Below, one piece after another: positions 22,352 to 34,520 of a DNA stretch of 64,000 bases. Below the pieces are notes generated by a model, which was not told where the DNA came from, did no database searches, and saw only the letters and a list, made by a program, of their open reading frames with translations. The stretch's first letter is position 1, and each line of letters begins with the position of its first letter. The DNA comes from Eublepharis macularius (lineage: Eukaryota; Chordata; Lepidosauria; Squamata; Eublepharidae). The stretch is from contig NC_072794.1 in the NCBI RefSeq assembly GCF_028583425.1, forward strand, positions 22,813,232-22,877,231, read 5' to 3'. Made by a program: the position numbers and the translations under genes.

Positions 22352-25300
22352 AGGGTGATCTTAAACAGCAGATGCGCTGAGTAGAGGAGCTGGTGACATC
22401 CACAACTTATTTCAATTTTCAAATGTTCTTTTTGGAAGAGGGAAATCTGGGCTTAGCCAGTGGGGAAACACAGTGGCCTATGTCTCTACCCCCCCCCCCC
22501 CCCGCTCCTCGAGTGGCCTTTCCGTGGCAATGTGTTGCATAATACCTACCTTTTCCTTCCCTCCCTTTCTCATTTTTCCCCCCAACGAGGGCTGTAACGG
22601 TTGGTAATTCATATCTCAATCATATAAGTGAGGGGCATGACATGAATGGAAGTGACAATAAATATGATTGCAAAGTCGGATTGAAAAGTTATGAGAACAG
22701 GAGAGAGGCAGCTTTCGGGAGAGGGGAGAGGGGGGAAAATCTGAACCTGTCGCCTTGCCTTTTAAGAATTCTGTGTGAATATGCTTCGTTGTGTGAACAG
22801 CTGAGTGAAATGAGATGATTTGATTCCAGCGATCTATGCGATGACTAAGGAGGCCTTTGTTAAATCTTGTTTGTGCAGTTTGTAACGTAGACAAAGCACC
22901 TAGCATCGGCATTCAAACCTCCAGAGCCTTTAAGGTCTCCTTCAGAGCTTGAATGCTGACCTTATTGAGAAACCATTCATTTTGTGACTCCTATAATATA
23001 ATGTAAAGGGGTCTCTCTCACCAGCCCTTTCTAGATTGTCGTGCGGCACAACTTGAACGTAGAAGGGTAGGAACGTCCACATCTTTTCAAGCTTTATTTT
23101 CTTGCTCTGCTGTTTACCCCAAAATGCAACCATCCTGTTTTAACAAATTGCCTTTTGTGTTCAAACAATCTTTTATATGATTTATTGGGAATTTCAGTCT
23201 CTCATCTGGCAGGGCCACCTCGATTTGATATTAAAGCAGTTGTAACTGATGGCTCTCTTGGGGTTAGTGAAAATAAAACCTTTTTTTTTTAATATGGGGA
23301 GGGAATTCCTTCATCCCAAGTCTTAATATTTTGGAAGGGGTAGGTATTTGGAACGAAGTGAAGAAAACGGACTGAATTTTAGGTGCATTGTTAGCAGTTA
23401 GGGCAGCAATGAGACACTTGTCCAGTCGCACTAGGAATCTCGTCCTTTGGAGCGATGCAGCTAGTTTGCATATTATTTGCATAATGATAATCTGCCGACT
23501 GTCCAAACGTGTCCAAAACACTCCAGCCTGGTTGATGCGCATTTTGCCCTTGCGTTGTTGTCATTTATGCGTTTTCTCCAATGGAGAAGATTTGAATTGC
23601 AAAACGGTGACGTGAGCGTGGCTTTAGGAATCATAAAAATTGTAATGAGAAATGGGGTGGATTCTTTTCTCTCTCTGTCTCTTCTGCTTGTTTGTTCCTG
23701 GTTATTTTTCACTTTCAAATGCTGTTTGTGCAACAGGAAACTTGGGGGGCGGGTGCAAAAATAAACTGTAATTCTCCAGATTCTAATGATACTGGCCATA
23801 GGAAAGTGTCGGGGAATGCAAGAGGGATCCATGTGAATTACATGCTGCCTGCTCATGTACTACTCTGATGGCTAAGTGGGAGCAACCGCCCCCCCCCCTC
23901 CCCCATGCTCATGGATGTGTTCTCAGTTGTTGACAAGTGATTATTTTTTTTTACTCCAGTGTCCATATGGGTGCACAAACTTGCAGGCACATTCTTATTT
24001 CCAAGTTGTTCAGGAAGTGGGATTTATGGATGCCGTTTTGGCCCTTAGGTATAAAACCAGAATATTCTAGTCCTCTGCATTAACCAAGGAAGGAAATAAG
24101 ATGCAGAATATATTTTGCCCCGTCACTATATGTGCTTCTGATTTCCAGTGAATGTAGAGGCATTGGGATGATTGACAAATGATTCAGGCTTTTGTTCCTT
24201 TAAATATTCAGTTAATTTTATTAGCGTTATTTAGTTTACTATTGTATACTGTATTTGTTTAGAAGGGGTTTTTGTTGTTGTTGTTCAGCATTGATTTACA
24301 GTCCCCCTCTATTCTCCTCTGTACCCATTTCAAAATTTCTAGCTACAGGCTACTATATTTGTGGTTCTTTAGTGTGTGTGTGTGTGTATGTGCTTTCAAT
24401 CCAAACTGTCAGATTAAACAGATGAATGAGATGATCTTGGGGGAAGAAGGTGTGTAAATTCAGAAAGGAACATACAGTCCAACAGAGGAGAATATTGTAA
24501 CAGATTCTATCAGAATCATCTTCTTATGAAGATTAAAAGATGAAAGGAGGGGGATGTATTGCCAGATAAGAATCCAACTCTGCTGAAATGCTCTATGGTG
24601 TGTGGTTTTTGTGTGTGTGTGTGTGTGTGTATGTGTGGTTTTTCCCCTCACTTCTCACAACCCTGGCGTCCCAGTGTTTGTAAATGGGCATTTGCTTTTC
24701 CATTGTTTGATTTAAGTGACTCCTGAGTCCTGCCTGCAACATCGCGGCTAATATTTCACAGTGTTAACATTGTCGGAACAAACCCAAAATGTCTATAAAG
24801 TTGTGGCGGGGGTGGGGGTGGGAGAGATCAACTTTACTGGCCAAAGAGTTGCCCCTTGTCTCCTGACATTTCAATTTATTTTAAAGGATTTATGGATACT
24901 TTTTATGTAAGCTTGGGTTTGGGTATCCATTGATCTTTGTTTTATGACTACTGCTGTATTTTGAGTGGCGGTGGAAATCTGACCGTTTATTATTTAAAAA
25001 CAATAAAAGGCAAGGTTTGATTTTGAGGGGGTTGAAGAAGAGCAAATACCACGTAATTTATTTGAGAGTGAGGGAAAGAAATGTTGCTGAATGAGAAACT
25101 GGTTGTGAGGCTGACTTATAGTGATTGATTAGCTCTTTTATTGTTTGAATTACTAATAAAAATAAATTTGATTTCACAGTCACTAGAATTTTTAATGGCA
25201 GATGCTCTGGAGAGCGTGATAATGTTGGATGTGGGTGGTTTAGATGTGCCCTCAAACTAGGGTTTAACAAATAGCAGTGCCAAGCTTTGTTCTGTTTTAA

Positions 25301-27385
25301 TATATAGGTAGGAATGGTCTGTGTGTATGGGGTGGGGGTGGGTGGGAATTGGCATGACACTTGTAAAGTAAACTAGTGGTATTCTAAAGTCGCTTGTTGA
25401 TCTAGAGTTGATTCTTTTTTTCTGTCAGGTATGGGAGGTTGTGAAAAACACTTATGAATACCTTTTAAAAATACTTGTAGTAGTAGCAGGACTACTACTG
25501 GCAAAAATTGGCTACAGATAGTAGATACCTGACCAAGAAAATGTTGATCTAATGTGATGATAGGTAAGAGTGCAATGCACAAACATTTATGGAATGGAAA
25601 AAATTCTGTGCAACGTTTATTTATTCGGAGCCGGCAACTGTTTATCTTACATTAGAACAAAGTGATACTGGTGGAAAGTATAAGATTAGAGTATTTTCTC
25701 ATGTACAGTAAATAAGTTATCTAGGCATGTATTTACTTTTTTCCCTTGCTGTTGGTGTCTATATACAGCTTATTAGATTATTTTACTTGTAGGAAAACAA
25801 AACATGCCCCCCCCCATGGTTTGGTGTTGCACATGCACAAGGTGTGTTGATAAACTCCTCACTCCCCACCCCCCTTCCTGGTTTTTACAACCCTGGTTTG
25901 AATGTGATGGCAAATTGCGGCTTGCACTGCAGTGGAAGCAACTAACAGAATTGACTGTAAGGGGAGGAAGAATCAGGCAAATGCAAGGCCTGGAGCCAGG
26001 TATGAACCAAGCTTGTATGAATCATAATGAGCCTTCCTTAAGAGAATGTGGGCAAATATGATTTTTTTTGCCAGCTGTTGGGCCTCCTTCATTTCTTCTT
26101 GTAAACCCTTCCAACTCTTTAGTTTTTGTTTAAATTGCTTTTGGGAAAGGAGGTGCGAGTGTTCCACTTAAAATAAAAAATATATATATAAAGCTTCCAC
26201 AAAGAGAAGAACTGGGACGAGTTGCCTTAATCGAAAGGAAGATGAAATTTAAATGTTGTAGATGAAGGCTGTGAGCTCTGGATGCAGAGTTTCAGAAGCT
26301 GGGCCAATAAACCTGCATTCTGAAATTGTGATTTGGAGGGGGGGCGGGGGCGGTCCACTTAAACTGGAGTTTTTCCTTAATTTAAGGCCACTTATTTTTG
26401 CTCTACTTTGACTTTTAAATACATGCATTTCATACAGGTTGTTCTTGGAACCCCAAATACTTTCTTCTCTCCTAAAAAAACCCAAATTGTTTATCAGCAA
26501 CATTGATTGCTCTTTAATTGCTGAGGGATAGTTTATTTTTGAGATCGTGATATGTATTATACCTGGTGCTTCTATTATCCACTGTGTTTTATGGGTTGGC
26601 TCCAACCAGCTTTTCTGCTCAGTCTTAATAATTTCTTTTCCTTACTATAACCTCCCTGTTCTACGTGGCTTTTGTACCTGCAGATCCCATGATTGTCTGC
26701 ATACCTTTTTTTCCCGGTGGTCACAAGGGATCCAACCCTGTAACTTCAGCGGTTACCCTAGGAGAGGGAGGGATTTTGAATTTTTAAAATACTGTCTGTA
26801 CTATTCTTCTACTATATTAAAAATTTTTTTTCCTTCCTCACCTCCTTCATGTAATGGAAGCCTTTATTTTTCTTTAAATATTTCATACTGTATCTCAACA
26901 AATGTAAGAATTACATTTTGAGCAATTAAAAATATTTCACTATAGGCCTAAGGTCTCTGTCTTGGCAATTTTTTTTTTCTGTTTGAGCTTTCAGGGTGCT
27001 TTTATGTTCTGCTTAAAGTGAGGTGGTGACCTCTGAATTCACCTCGGCAGGCTGTTAAAAACACGGAAGAGGGGGTATAATTTTGACTTGGAATGCAAAA
27101 AATGCCTAGTAATAAAATTAGTTAATACAGAATCAAAGTGAGTAAAGGCAAGAGAGGATAAGTAGTATTCATATGACAGTGGGACTTCTGTGGGTAGGTT
27201 TAAGTCAGCTAGAAATAGCGCTGAATTACAAACTGGATGTCTGCCTTGAAAATGCAGGAACAATGGACAAACTTTGAATTAAAGGCAGTGAGTGATAGCA
27301 GCACCTATAGATGTTTCAAACTGAAATGTGCCTAAAAATTATTCTTATGTATTCATTGGGAGCAGCAGTGTGAGGCCTTAAGGCA
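22352..27385. other. Intron stretch with almost no recognisable transposons
   Basis: Five kilobases with simple repeats only: (TG)n near 22186, 24370 and 24610-24631, C-runs near 22490, 23889 and 25807, and a T-run near 23281. No SINE, MITE or LINE was recognised, which contrasts with the surrounding density. No open frame with protein features. Confidence 0.5.
23465..23482 (+). promoter_or_regulatory. Paired octamer-like motifs
   Basis: TTTGCAT occurs twice about 11 bp apart; the second is a full ATTTGCAT at 23475-23482, followed by AATGATAAT. This resembles POU-factor sites. No direct support for function. Confidence 0.25.
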
Positions 27386-27450
27386 TGGAACCCCAACCTC
27401 GTTCAGCCTGTGTTCACTTCTGGAAGTATGTGGGGGAAGTGGGGACCACC
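27386..27450. repeat. Fragment of a hAT-like repeat
   Basis: GGAACCCCAACCTCGTTCAG resembles the left end of the element at 43781 (GGTTCCCAACCTTGTCGAG). Only this end is visible. Confidence 0.4.
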
Positions 27451-27602
27451 ACAAAATGGCTGCCATGGAGGGAACGCTTCAGTCCTTCTGTTTCTCTGGG
27501 GCACTGCGAATCTTCCATTTAGATATATCATTGCCCCACTGCTATGGAGCAGCCTCCCATAAAATGTGAGGCAGGCTGCTCCCATTGGGGACTTCTGGTA
27601 AG

Positions 27603-27981
27603 GGTATAAGTAGGGATCCCAGGTGCCTACTGGTGGTGGGCAATCTTCCAGAGGTAAGGGGCCACACAGAGATTGCCCGCCACTGGCAGGCACCCTGGGA
27701 ACAACACGCACACTCCCAGCGGATGTGATGGCATCACTTCTGGAAGTGACATCATTGTGCCACCTGCTTCCGCACTTCATTTGGATCCAGTTCTCAAAGA
27801 ATCAGCCCTGTGCAAAGCGCAGGAGTGCTCCCGCAGCCAGCGTGGTGACATCACTCCTGGAAGTGACAGTATCACATTGGCACCGGGAGAACTTGTGCAT
27901 GCGCAAAGAACACGCTCCCGCTAAGTATCAGGTCCCTCTCCCACTGGGAGGGTATAGGGACCTAGGAACTCTAGGCACAAA
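27603..27981. mobile_element. hAT-like element, decayed TSD
   Basis: Element proper 27611-27973. It begins TAGGGATCCCAGGTGCCTA; its right end in reverse reads TAGAGTTCCTAGGTCCCTA. Flanks GGTATAAG and GGCACAAA agree at 5 of 8 positions, with three transitions. The interior holds two CATCACT.CTGGAAGTGACA cores, shared with 1-620 and 45012. Confidence 0.6.
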
Positions 27982-28019
27982 ATAGAACTGTTTATAGGAA
28001 CATATGGGGTAGCTTGAAT

Positions 28020-28165
28020 GGGCTCTAGTTTAACTGTCTGCTTTTAATTACTTATTTTTACTTATTTTTATGTTATTTTTGAATTATACAGAATAATGTT
28101 ACCTATCTTGAGTCCTAACTGTCAGGAAAAACGAGGGACTAAATAAATACTTTAAATAAATTTGA
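28020..28165 (+). repeat. LINE 3' tail fragment
   Basis: TTACCTATCTTGAGTCCTAA...GACTAAATAAATACTTTAAA resembles the 3' UTR end of L2/CR1-type elements. Confidence 0.5.
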
Positions 28166-28360
28166 GCTTACATTTGGAGGGTGTGTGTTGGATGTTCTCT
28201 CCATCTACAATCACCTCCCTCCAGTGCTTGGTTTTTTAAAGTTACGGTTGAGGAAGGTTTAGAAATTTTCAGTTTTTAAAGAGACTCAAAGCTTCTTTAA
28301 GTAACATGGAAATTGCCCTCGCTTACTGTGGCGGATAGATTCACTTGCTATCCGTTTGAC

Positions 28361-28450
28361 TTTATGGGACTGGGAACTGGTAGAAGAGTCCAGGGGACTA
28401 GTAGAAGAACTTTATGGGAATGGCAGAAGAGTCCAGGGGAAGTCAGTAGT
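28361..28450. repeat. Imperfect tandem duplication of about 50 bp
   Basis: TTTATGGGA.TGG...AGAAGAGTCCAGGGGA occurs twice in succession with a short internal insertion. Confidence 0.6.
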
Positions 28451-28689
28451 CTGAGTTTATCTTAATACAGAGTGTACCATTATCTTAGCCAAACCTAGAA
28501 TTTACACCCATTAGATGCGTTAACAAGGTAGCATAATGGTCGTTGTATTTTTCTTGATTAGATTTGAATTTCACGTAATTACATTTTATTTTATGCTTCC
28601 TGCATTTATGGCTCTTGCCGTTTGCTGTTTGGTTCCCCCCACCCCCTGCCAAAAAACCCTCCTACATAATAAATCTGCGTATTGAGAGT

Positions 28690-28735
28690 CCACACATGGC
28701 ATCTGAAGAAGTAGACTGTAGCCCATGGAAGGTTA
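28690..28735 (+). repeat. Degenerate Penelope-like fragment
   Basis: CTGAAGA at 28703-28709 is followed by AGTAGACTGTAGCCCATGGA, which looks like a mutated hairpin and a damaged GAAA. A short remnant. Confidence 0.4.
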
Positions 28736-29331
28736 TATTATTTTTTTTAGCTTTTACGTTGCCACAAGGCGCCTGTTCATTTCCCTAGTGAGGGTCTTTC
28801 CCCACCTTCCCTTTTTTGGTGGCTTTGAAGCTTTTGTGATGAAGTAAGTGGAGAAAGGGAATGGATGGTGTGTGGAAGGTGACAAACAAAAGGGTGGGAA
28901 AAGAGGGAGTGTGAGAGGCGAAGGAGGATGAAGAGAGGAAGGGTCATTGAGAAGGATAAGAGGTATCACACACTAAGAGAAGCAAGCAGTGTGAGAAAAC
29001 ACTTGTGGCGCCTGCATGGGCCCCACATTGCGGATCTTTACTATGCTATGAGTGCCTGAGGACAGAAGTGCACAACCCGGTTTGCACTACAGGAGTGTGG
29101 CTTGAAAATATTCAGCCATATAGTGAAGAGGTTCTGAGGTTCCCTCACTGACAAAGCAGTCAGTTACACCCTTCTGAGCCCATTTAGTAGACGTAAAAGG
29201 ATGGCACCATGAGCGTGCATCTTGCCACTCCAGTTTCTTATGCCAAAAAGCAAGGAGGGTAACCGTATGTTTAAGGTGAGTTGTGTTTGTGGGGAAGCGG
29301 TTGCACCACTGCTTCACAGGCACAGCCTAGG

Positions 29332-29541
29332 CTGAGAGCCAAGCTACAAGTGATGCCTGACACAGGTTGGACACTTGTCAGCTTCCCTCAAGTTTTGATG
29401 GGAAATGTAGGCATCCTGGTCTTGCAGCTGTAATGGAGAGCCAAGCTGTAAAACCAGGACGCCTACATTTCCCATCAAAACTTGAGGTAAGCTGACAAGT
29501 GTCCAACCTGTGTAAGGCGTCACTTGTAGCTTGGCTCTCAG
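29332..29541. mobile_element. Young palindromic MITE
   Basis: 210 bp. Left arm CTGAGAGCCAAGCTACAAGT (29332 onward) pairs over about 90 bp with the right arm ending at 29541, with only about four to five mismatches. The loop is about 25 bp and itself includes a second GAGAGCCAAGCTG word. No clear TSD. Non-coding; superfamily unknown. Confidence 0.75.
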
Positions 29542-30614
29542 ATATGGTCAGCCTTCATTCTGACCCCCTTGGGATTAGTTATTTCAGTCAGCAACAAAAT
29601 GGGCAGACTCGATTTGGGGCTCCTCTCGTTGTGGAGTATGTATAGGGTAAGTAAGCCTTTCTGGTTTAAGTGGTGCTGACCTCTGGAGACGTGTAAACTA
29701 GGAGAGGCTTTCTGCCTCTAGGGTACCACAGTAAAGATATGGAAAGCTCATCACACACCGCTTCTTTGTTCAGAAGTGTTTGTGCTGCTTGTGCTGATTC
29801 TGAAGTGCCATTGAGAAGACATTGGGGGGAGGAAATACATCATTTAAAAAAAAATCCAAAGGTTTTATCCAGCCCTGATGCTGAGTACATTTGAAAGGAA
29901 CAGCGACGGTGGAAGAATTCTTACCTTGGCTAACCCTGTCTGCCTCCCACTCCCTCGTTTCTCAAAGGAATTGAAGCAATGAGATCCGACTTCTTGTCTA
30001 AATAGCAGGATACCTCTGTGATAAGAGCCTTCCATTTGAACAGTAGCCGTCTCTTTTTCTCATTTTATCCTGTCGGAGGCCTCTGCAGTAACCCTGGCTG
30101 GCTTAGTGCTTTGCTGGGCATTGGGTGGGTTAGTGCGGGGGTGGGGGTGGGGGAAAGAGGGGCACATGTGACAGAAAAAAGGCCAAGGGATAATGGCTAG
30201 GCCCTGTGGGTTTTTTCAGTTCTGGTGATGGTAATGGGGATTGGAGTTCTATGAGCTGAAGGAGGGGGTTGTCCAGGGTTTTTCAGAGTTTGACTTCATC
30301 CCTAGCCAGGTTTATGCCTTGTCAGTTGCCACTGGACACTACTCTGCCATGCCCCCCTTCCCGACTCTCTTGTGTGTGCCATTTTTAACAGTTTTTTTTT
30401 TACCAAAACTAGAAGTAGAAGGGGCAACTTTCACAGCTTCTTTAATGTTCGTTGGAGGGGCAGACTGCTCTCTCTCCTTCTTGATGTTCTCGGAGAACTC
30501 AGGGGAGATATCTGTGCCATGGGCAAGGGAATTTGTAGATCCCTGGTTAAGCTCTTATAGGGTTAAGCTGAGAGTCTAGGCTCAAATCATGACCCCATAA
30601 GCAAGTGAAGATTT

Positions 30615-30849
30615 TTCTGTGATAGAGTTGCCAGATCCAGGTTGGGAAATTCCTGGATATTTTGGGGGTGGAGCCTGGAGAGGGTGGGGTTTGAGGAGGG
30701 GTGGGGCCTCAGTGGGGTATAATACCATAGTGTTCATCCTTCAAAGCAGCCATTTTCTCCAGGGGAACTGATCTTTGTTGTCTGAAGATCAGTTGTAATT
30801 CTGGGAGATCTCCAGCTACCAACTGGAGGCTGGCAACCCTGTTCTATGA
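30615..30849. mobile_element. hAT-like MITE with 8-bp TSD
   Basis: Element proper 30623-30841. It begins TAGAGTTGCCAGATCC; the right end in reverse reads CAGGGTTGCCAGCCTCC. TSDs TTCTGTGA (30615-30622) and TTCTATGA (30842-30849) match 7 of 8. The body has GGGTGGAGCCTGGAGAGGG and GATCTCCAGCTACC words. Homologous to 16343-16531. Confidence 0.8.
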
Positions 30850-32129
30850 GCAAGAGGTGGCTTAGAAGGAATCATGTCATTGATGCTAATCGTCAGTCTT
30901 TTTATTTATTTGAAATATTTATATCCCCTATTCTCCATTAAGTTAATAATGTCCCAGGTGCCATTCATAGGTATACTAGCTTGATAACCGTGCTTTGCTA
31001 TGGTATTTAACTACTTTAAATCCAGTTAGAATACTTACAGGTATGTAACATTTTTTAAAAATTGGTAACTTTTAGGGGAAGACTGGGAGGTGCATTTTAC
31101 CTCAGGGCACATTCAATGACTCCCAGTAGCAACTGCAGATTGTTTAGAATGTGGGGGATGAGGACCAATCAAGCCACATCTGCAAATGACCGCTGTGTTC
31201 CATTTGTCTTGGGGGGGTGGAATGAGGTGTGGAATGTGAGCCCCAATCAGCCCGCATATGCAACTGATCTTGAAAGGCTGGCCCAATCAGAGAAGAGTGG
31301 CTGAGCTGGCAGTGGGCGGCCTGCCAGCCACACACGCAGGGAAGCTGTATCCCTTTGGGAAAACACATTTTACCCCTTTTTACCCCTTTAAGGGGTGAAT
31401 TTCTTAAAATCCCTTCTTAGTGGGTGTTTATATCATGAAAGGAATGTTCTCCCCAAATTTCATGCTTCTAAGTCTAGGGGTTTGGGCTGGGCGTTGATGA
31501 TGAGTCAGTCAGACTCAGGACACTTGTCTTTATATAGGTAGATTCCTTCAGTGGTATGAGGTTGTCCATAGGAGAGTTGCTTCCATTGTGGATCAGCACT
31601 CTGTGACCACAGAAGCAGTTGTTGAAGAAGAGGGAAGCTTGAATTTCCCATATGTCCCGTATGGATTGGGAGAGAGTCTGGGAAGAGGATCTGCCTCTCA
31701 GTAGTTCTTGCTGCATTGTTAAGGTGTCAGTTTATAACCCTGGGACGAGCTGGCAAGATCTTACATTTTTATTTCTAATTAATTAATTAGTTAATTCAAA
31801 ACATTGTCTACTCCCTGGCTCATTACAATCAATTATGCAAATTGGAATTTCCATTCTACCATATGCATGTATGCGGACGTGGGAAGGGCAGAATCTATCC
31901 TTTTACCTTTTTAAAAACTCAGGTTGTTAGTACAAGAAGGTGTTTCTTTCATTGGTTGACTTGTTTACATTTTCAGTCTGCCCTTCCCTTAGCACTTTGG
32001 CCAGGCGGCAGTTCTAATAATAATTTTTTTAAAATCTCAGAATCCTTGTTCTTTGGAGGTCTTGTAAGTCTACCATTTTACAAAACCACAAAAGCATGGG
32101 TCTTTCAAATGATCAGAGAGTAAGATTTG
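30850..32129. other. Intron stretch, nothing recognised
   Basis: No gene or named repeat. AATTAATTAATTAGTTAATT-type simple sequence lies near 31779. Confidence 0.5.
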
Positions 32130-32235
32130 GGGAGGGGGGCAAGATTTGGCACTTTCAAGACCAACTAGATTCCCATGGTATGTGCTTTTGTGAGTCAAAG
32201 CTCCCTTTGTTGGATACCTGAAATAAATTGTCAGA
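32130..32235 (-). repeat. Penelope-like repeat fragment
   Basis: On the minus strand, a decayed CAACAAA (for CTGANGA), GGGAGCTTTGACTCAC hairpin and AAAA are followed by GAATCTAGTTGGTCTTGAAA. The right flank GGATACCTGAAATAAATTGT is the opposite edge. Related to the intron 1 element. Confidence 0.45.
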
Positions 32236-32396
32236 GCTGGCCCAAGATGTTCTAGTACCTAAGATGGGAAATCCCGATTGTTATTCCCCACACTTCTGCA
32301 TGAGACTTGTTGTAATGGATGGACGCAGTGCAGAAGGATATATCAGAATGTCTCCCGTGGATTGTACACTTGGAACTGGATGTGGGACTGTTGGAC

Positions 32397-32611
32397 ATCC
32401 CTGATTCAAATTAGTAAAGAGTCCAGTAGCACTTTTAAGACTAACCAACTTTATTGTAGCATAAGCTTTCGAGAACCACAGCTCTCTTCATCAGATAAGC
32501 TTGAAAGCTTATGCTGCAATAAAGTTGGTTAGTCTTAAAAGTGCTACTGGACTCTACTATTTTGCAACTACAGACTAACACAGCGAACTCCTCTGGATCC
32601 TTGATTCAAAT
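32397..32611. repeat. Penelope-like inverted-repeat element with 15-bp TSD and intact minus-strand core
   Basis: The flanks ATCCCTGATTCAAAT (32397-32411) and ATCCTTGATTCAAAT (32597-32611) match at 14 of 15 positions. Arms pair from AGTAAAGAGTCCAGTAGCAC to GTGCTACTGGACTCTACTA. On the minus strand, CTGATGA (32494 down to 32488), A, GAGA, loop, TCTC, then GAAA (32470 down to 32467) and GCTTATGCTA form an intact hammerhead-like core. The + arm has lost its CTGATGA half and keeps GAAAGCTTATGCT. Confidence 0.65.
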
Positions 32612-34329
32612 GGCATGGCACAGATCGTAGTTTTTTAAACCACGGGCATTCAAGTTTTATATAGAGAAAGATCGCTTGTATTGTTATGCTATAATTATAA
32701 AATTGCAGTGACAAAGATAATGGAATTTGGACTGGAAGATTGTTTTGGATCATGGTTGCACAGGGAGGGGAGATTTTTTTTTTAGGTGGCGGGAGGCTAA
32801 CTCTTCAATCTCTGCTTGTTTTTGCTGATTGAAACCAGGCGACCACAGCTCTTACCTAATCTTTGTAGACCCATTTGATGCCTGGTGATTTTACTTGTTT
32901 CTGCCTGGGTTCCAGCCCTGTTTTTTGCCAGCACAAGAACCCTCAGCTGGTTATTTCCAGGACACGCGAGTGGTGGAAGTCTATTAGGTTGAGGGGCTGA
33001 ATTGTATCAGAATGTTTTGAGTGATACTATTTTTTAAAAAGCTGAATTTACAAATTAACAAACAATCGGAAAATCGGCTCTTAAAGACACACAAATGCCT
33101 CAAATTGTCTCCTTGCCACCCCTGTTCCTAATTCTTTTCTTCCCCACCCATTACTGGCCTCACAACGGAAAGCTTTAATTTATTCAGCATACAATCTCTT
33201 TACTCCACTGCTTTCTGTAATTTATACCTCATACTGCCTGCTGTCTCGAATTATTTAACTCCGTAAGGCATTTAGTGAGAAGGCTGAGTACGAAATCGCT
33301 AGGCAGAGTAAGGCGTAGTTAGACAGTCTGCCTTTCACATTATTAACCGGATTTTAAAATATGGCCCTAATCACATACTCCCAAAGGAATGGGCGACAAG
33401 AAGAATTGCACATCAAGGCCAGTTTATAGTTATTTGCTTCTCCACGTGACCAGCCTCTCCTCAGCCACATGCGTGGTGAACCAAAGATGGAAGGATCAAT
33501 TGCTGTGACTGTAAGAGCCCCGAGAATGTGGGATACAGTCATGGAAATTTCTGCAGGGCACAGGTAGGCCTGTTCCCATCTTTGTCTCCCCCCATGGCAT
33601 CATGAGTGTTACCCACAAATGAGTCATGACTCTTGTTGGATTGTGATTGTTTGTGCTGATTGAAATGCCCCGAGAATCTAGGATCCTTGGTACAGCTTCC
33701 CTGTGAGTTATCCATCTACAGTCAACACAAAGGTTGTATTGTTAACGGTGAGTCAAGAAGGTACGGCCGTCTTTAGGGGTAATGGGGCAGGTTGGATGCC
33801 ATTAACAGCAGCAGGGCTGGAGGCAGGCAGCTCAAACCCATAGGGCACAATCTACAGGGAAGTTCTCGTGCCTGAGCCACAATTGAACGAACATGATCTG
33901 CAAGAATATAAGTCAGAGTAGGAAGCCTTGGAGAATTTTTGAAGTTTGGCACACAAAATGCATGCTGCGATGGATGAATGGACACAGCAGCCCGTTTGTT
34001 ACCAGGCTGTGCCCATCGGGACAGCATAGTATGTCTCTTTGCTGGCTGCCTGTTTGTTTCCACGTCCACTTTTAGGTGTTGGCACTTGCCTTTAACAGTG
34101 TTTGTAACTGGAGATCATATATTTGAAGGATCGTTTCTCCAGAAAGGAACCAGAGAAGCAATTACGCTGCTCACAGTAGGGTCTCCTAGCACTCCCCCAT
34201 CTCTCTAAAATGTACTCTGTTACGGCCCAGGCTGCAACTGGTGCTGCTGTGGGAACTGCTTTTTGGAAGGGGTGAGGCATGCACCCATCTTTTGGTCTTT
34301 TCAGCAAAACTGTAAAGACAGAATTAATT
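32612..34329. other. Intron stretch, nothing recognised
   Basis: Unique-looking intronic sequence. No supported feature. Confidence 0.5.
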
Positions 34330-34520
34330 TAAAGGAGGTTATGGGGGTTGCTTGACTAGGCTGCGGCGTCTAAACTGTTTTAATGACCTGTTTTAATGGC
34401 CTCCTTTAACTTGCCTTTTCTATTAATGTCATAGGTTATTATTTTGGTGTTGTATCATTGACCACCTTGACTGTGTTGGGAGAAAGGCAGGGTATATAAA
34501 GTTCTAAATAAATAAAACCG
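34330..34520 (+). repeat. LINE 3' end fragment (L2/CR1-like)
   Basis: GTTTTAATGGCCTCCTTTAA, then GACCACCTTGACTGTGTTGG and GAGAAAGGCAGGGTATATAA with an AAATAAATAAAA tail. Confidence 0.6.

Noticed and set aside
25122..25129. TGATTGAT as a second PBX-HOX site (others near 6170 and 11816)
   Set aside because: An 8-mer is expected about twice by chance in 64 kb on both strands, and no MEIS half-site is adjacent. Not called as a feature.
28361..28450. CRISPR-like or satellite array
   Set aside because: Only two imperfect units. No array with spacers exists anywhere in the window.
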